Of a DNA stretch of 59,407 nucleotides, positions 57,893-59,407 are shown in pieces. The notes below the pieces were generated by a model. It had not been told where the DNA came from, did no database searches, and saw nothing but the letters and a program-made list of their open reading frames with translations. The DNA comes from Oscillospiraceae bacterium (GTDB lineage: Bacteria > Bacillota > Clostridia > Oscillospirales > Ruminococcaceae): NCBI GenBank assembly GCA_009778065.1, contig WRKM01000022.1:1-59407 (forward strand). The letters are read 5' to 3'. The position numbers were made by a program, and so were the translations under genes. Positions within the stretch are counted from its first letter, which is position 1. Every line of letters starts with the position of its first letter.

Positions 57893-59038
57893 ATGAACTA
57901 TATCTTAATGCACAGGAAAATAGAAGTTGCGGAGATTGAGATAAGCGGTAAACGAATGAAAATATCCGCAATCGGAAAAGTATTTAACTATGAGCATTTA
58001 CCGATTGGTATAACTGTTAATGCAGGCGTTCCCGACATAGAAGATTTAGATGACTGGTGGCGGGGACGCAGTATTCCTGCAAGCAGACCGAATTTTCTCG
58101 AAGCTATGGAGCATATGGGCGTTTCTTCTTCTGCCGAATTACTTATAAAATGCTTTGGCCTTTCGCTTTCAGACCAATATTGGGTAAACCCAAAGAGTAA
58201 TCCGCTTGAATGGAAAGAAATTAATTTTTTTGATAATGCGTTCTCTGAAGACGTCGGCAACACACTTTTTCAAGAAACAACAAAAGGTAAGCCGCTTAAT
58301 CTACTTGCCCCCGACAACAGTTCTGACGGCGTATTAAAAAAAAGGTGGAAAATTATTGAAGGTAAGAGGTTTTTGATAAAAGGCGGCAGTGACCCCTTTC
58401 ATCAAGAGCCTTGCAATGAAGCAATCGCAACAGCTATTATGAAACGGCTATTAATTAATCATATCCCGTATAGTGTTATTTTAGAAAAAGGCACACCATA
58501 CAGTGTATGCGAAAATTTTATTACATCAAACACAGAATTAGTCAGCGGTTTTTATATCCATAATATAAAAAGAATTAAAAGCGCGGATAATTTTTATGAG
58601 CATTTTTTGGATTGTTGTTCGGAATTAGAGATACCGAATGTGAGAGAAGATTTCGACAAAATGTTGACACTGGATTACCTTATAGCAAACAAAGACCGGC
58701 ATATGAGTAATTTCGGTGCTGTACGTAATGCAGAAACACTCGAATGGCTCGGACTTGCACCTGTTTTTGACAGCGGAACTTCGTTGTGGCATAATAAGCT
58801 CGAAATTAATGCGGAAAACGCTCCCTGTAGTAGACCGTTTCTCGATACCCATGAAGCTCAGATTAAAGCTGTTAAAGACTTCTCGTGGCTTGATTTATCC
58901 GCTCTCAAAGGCATTGAGAACGAATTTCATGAAATCTTTTCACACTCTCCGTATATAGACGAAAAACGCATACACGCTCTTTGTAAAGCATTTAAAAGTA
59001 GGGTTAAGAGTCTTGAGGAGTATGTACAAAGTCTTTGA
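57893..59038 (+). CDS. HipA-like serine/threonine kinase 2, without HipB
   Basis: 381 residues, a paralogue of 52907. It keeps FLIKGGSDPFHQEPCNEAIA, YSVCENFI, LDYLIANKDRHMSNFGAVRN and LAPVFDSGTSLW, so the kinase core looks intact. The N-terminus again reads YILMHRKIEVAEIEI. The promoter, leader and the last ~58 codons are nearly identical to copy 1, while the middle has diverged. No antitoxin gene is adjacent. The substrate is unknown. Confidence 0.87.
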   Translation: MNYILMHRKIEVAEIEISGKRMKISAIGKVFNYEHLPIGITVNAGVPDIEDLDDWWRGRSIPASRPNFLEAMEHMGVSSSAELLIKCFGLSLSDQYWVNPKSNPLEWKEINFFDNAFSEDVGNTLFQETTKGKPLNLLAPDNSSDGVLKKRWKIIEGKRFLIKGGSDPFHQEPCNEAIATAIMKRLLINHIPYSVILEKGTPYSVCENFITSNTELVSGFYIHNIKRIKSADNFYEHFLDCCSELEIPNVREDFDKMLTLDYLIANKDRHMSNFGAVRNAETLEWLGLAPVFDSGTSLWHNKLEINAENAPCSRPFLDTHEAQIKAVKDFSWLDLSALKGIENEFHEIFSHSPYIDEKRIHALCKAFKSRVKSLEEYVQSL

Positions 59039-59044
59039 ACCTAT
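58871..59044. repeat. 3' segment shared by the two HipA-like genes, copy 2
   Basis: Partner of 53897-54070. The similarity stops a few bases after the stop codon. Confidence 0.88.
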
Positions 59045-59197
59045 AAAAATTTCAAAAAGTAACCCCACCGACTTTATTTTATATGACCCTACCCCGCCGC
59101 CTTAATGTTAAACCATTCGGGCGGTGTTTTTGCGCTTTATGCAAATTCTTCCGCAAACTGCCTTGCAATCTCGAACGCTTTCTGATTAAATTTGTGG

Positions 59198-59226
59198 TTG
59201 ACATTAAAGTGTTTTTGCTTTATAAT
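59198..59226 (+). promoter_or_regulatory. Consensus promoter of the reductase gene
   Basis: Perfect TTGACA (59198-59203), 17-base spacer, perfect TATAAT (59221-59226). A leader of about 75 bases follows. Confidence 0.88.
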
Positions 59227-59304
59227 GAACAGTGTAAACACCTTCTACGCTCGGCGGTTATGTGGGGTGTAGGTGTGAAATTTATATTATAAGGAGTAAA
59301 TTCA

Positions 59305-59407
59305 ATGAACGTAATCGCAATAAACGGAAGTCCAAGAAAAACCGGCAATACCGCAACATTATTGGAATATGCTGTCAAAGGCGCCGGGTCGCAAAATGCA
59401 ACTGCGG
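59305..59407 (+). CDS. Flavodoxin-like NAD(P)H-dependent reductase, 5' part
   Basis: The first 34 codons read MNVIAINGSPRKTGNTATLL and continue in frame to the window edge. INGSPRKTGNT is the FMN phosphate-binding loop of the NADPH-dependent FMN reductase / iron-sulfur flavoprotein family. AAGGAG lies 8 bases before the ATG. The rest, and so the subtype, is outside the window. Confidence 0.87.
   Translation, partial: MNVIAINGSPRKTGNTATLLEYAVKGAGSQNATA

Noticed and set aside
59110-59200. Minus-strand remnant ending FEIARQFAEEFA
   Set aside because: A short stretch looks like a protein C-terminus, but it has no start, no clear family and is too short to support a pseudogene call.
59083-59292. 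69-residue plus-strand frame before the reductase gene
   Set aside because: It contains the perfect promoter of the next gene and has no ribosome site.

Overview
The window looks like chromosomal DNA of an anaerobic, probably plant-fibre-degrading member of the Clostridia (Oscillospirales/Ruminococcaceae-like). This is inferred from three things: two secreted glycoside hydrolases with dockerin-like tails, the fused IspH-ribosomal protein S1 gene typical of Clostridia, and the Firmicutes ffs/dnaX/ybaB/recR neighbourhood. Most promoters are textbook sigma-A sites (TTGACA, 17 bp, TATAAT) and many starts are GTG or TTG.

Layout. 1-2.9 kb: the tail of a phage/ICE tyrosine recombinase, then a response regulator with a Spo0A-like output domain, a 15-codon peptide gene on the opposite strand, and an AgrC-like GHKL sensor kinase. 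2.9-6.9 kb (minus): a likely operon cobU-pilT-GH5-GH11. 7-8.5 kb: glycogen synthase. 8.6-16.3 kb: an accessory patchwork holding an ECF sigma/anti-sigma pair with a truncated sigma copy in front, small secreted proteins and lipoproteins, two MazEF-type toxin-antitoxin cassettes, and several duplicated or broken fragments. 16.3-20.5 kb (minus): Nudix hydrolase, SRP RNA, a lipoprotein, dnaX, ybaB, recR. 20.6-28.7 kb: P-type ATPase, RNase H, polysaccharide deacetylase, bactofilin, a lipoprotein with the remnant of a tandem copy, and a DUF4956/VTC pair. 28.8-36.8 kb (plus): housekeeping genes (FAD oxidoreductase, cmk, plsC, ispH-rpsA, folC, rsmA, tsaD). 36.9-39.2 kb (minus): serA and serC. 39.4-51.2 kb (plus): GH94 phosphorylase, SCP2 protein, rpsF-ssb-rpsR, YjbQ, purine nucleoside phosphorylase, mtnA, cca, mreB, a membrane-anchored phosphate-binding-like protein and pyrB. 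51.2-59.4 kb: a GLUG-repeat surface protein, then two paralogous HipA-like kinases flanking a zinc-ribbon membrane protein, a zinc-ribbon/clostripain protease and an AIM24-family protein, and finally the start of a flavodoxin-like reductase.

How the parts may work together. The fibre operon couples a pilus-retraction ATPase to two secreted polysaccharidases, which suggests surface attachment plus degradation. The GH94 phosphorylase and glycogen synthase would serve disaccharide use and carbon storage. The most novel-looking parts are: (i) the kinase/15-residue peptide/Spo0A-like regulator locus, whose peptide Shine-Dalgarno lies inside an inverted repeat; (ii) a MazEF cassette lying between 92-bp direct repeats; (iii) at least four genes whose -10 box sits 6-7 nt before the start codon, implying leaderless mRNAs; and (iv) the HipA-protease-HipA block, where the two kinase genes share a nearly identical 3' end. 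No tRNA, rRNA or CRISPR array was seen.
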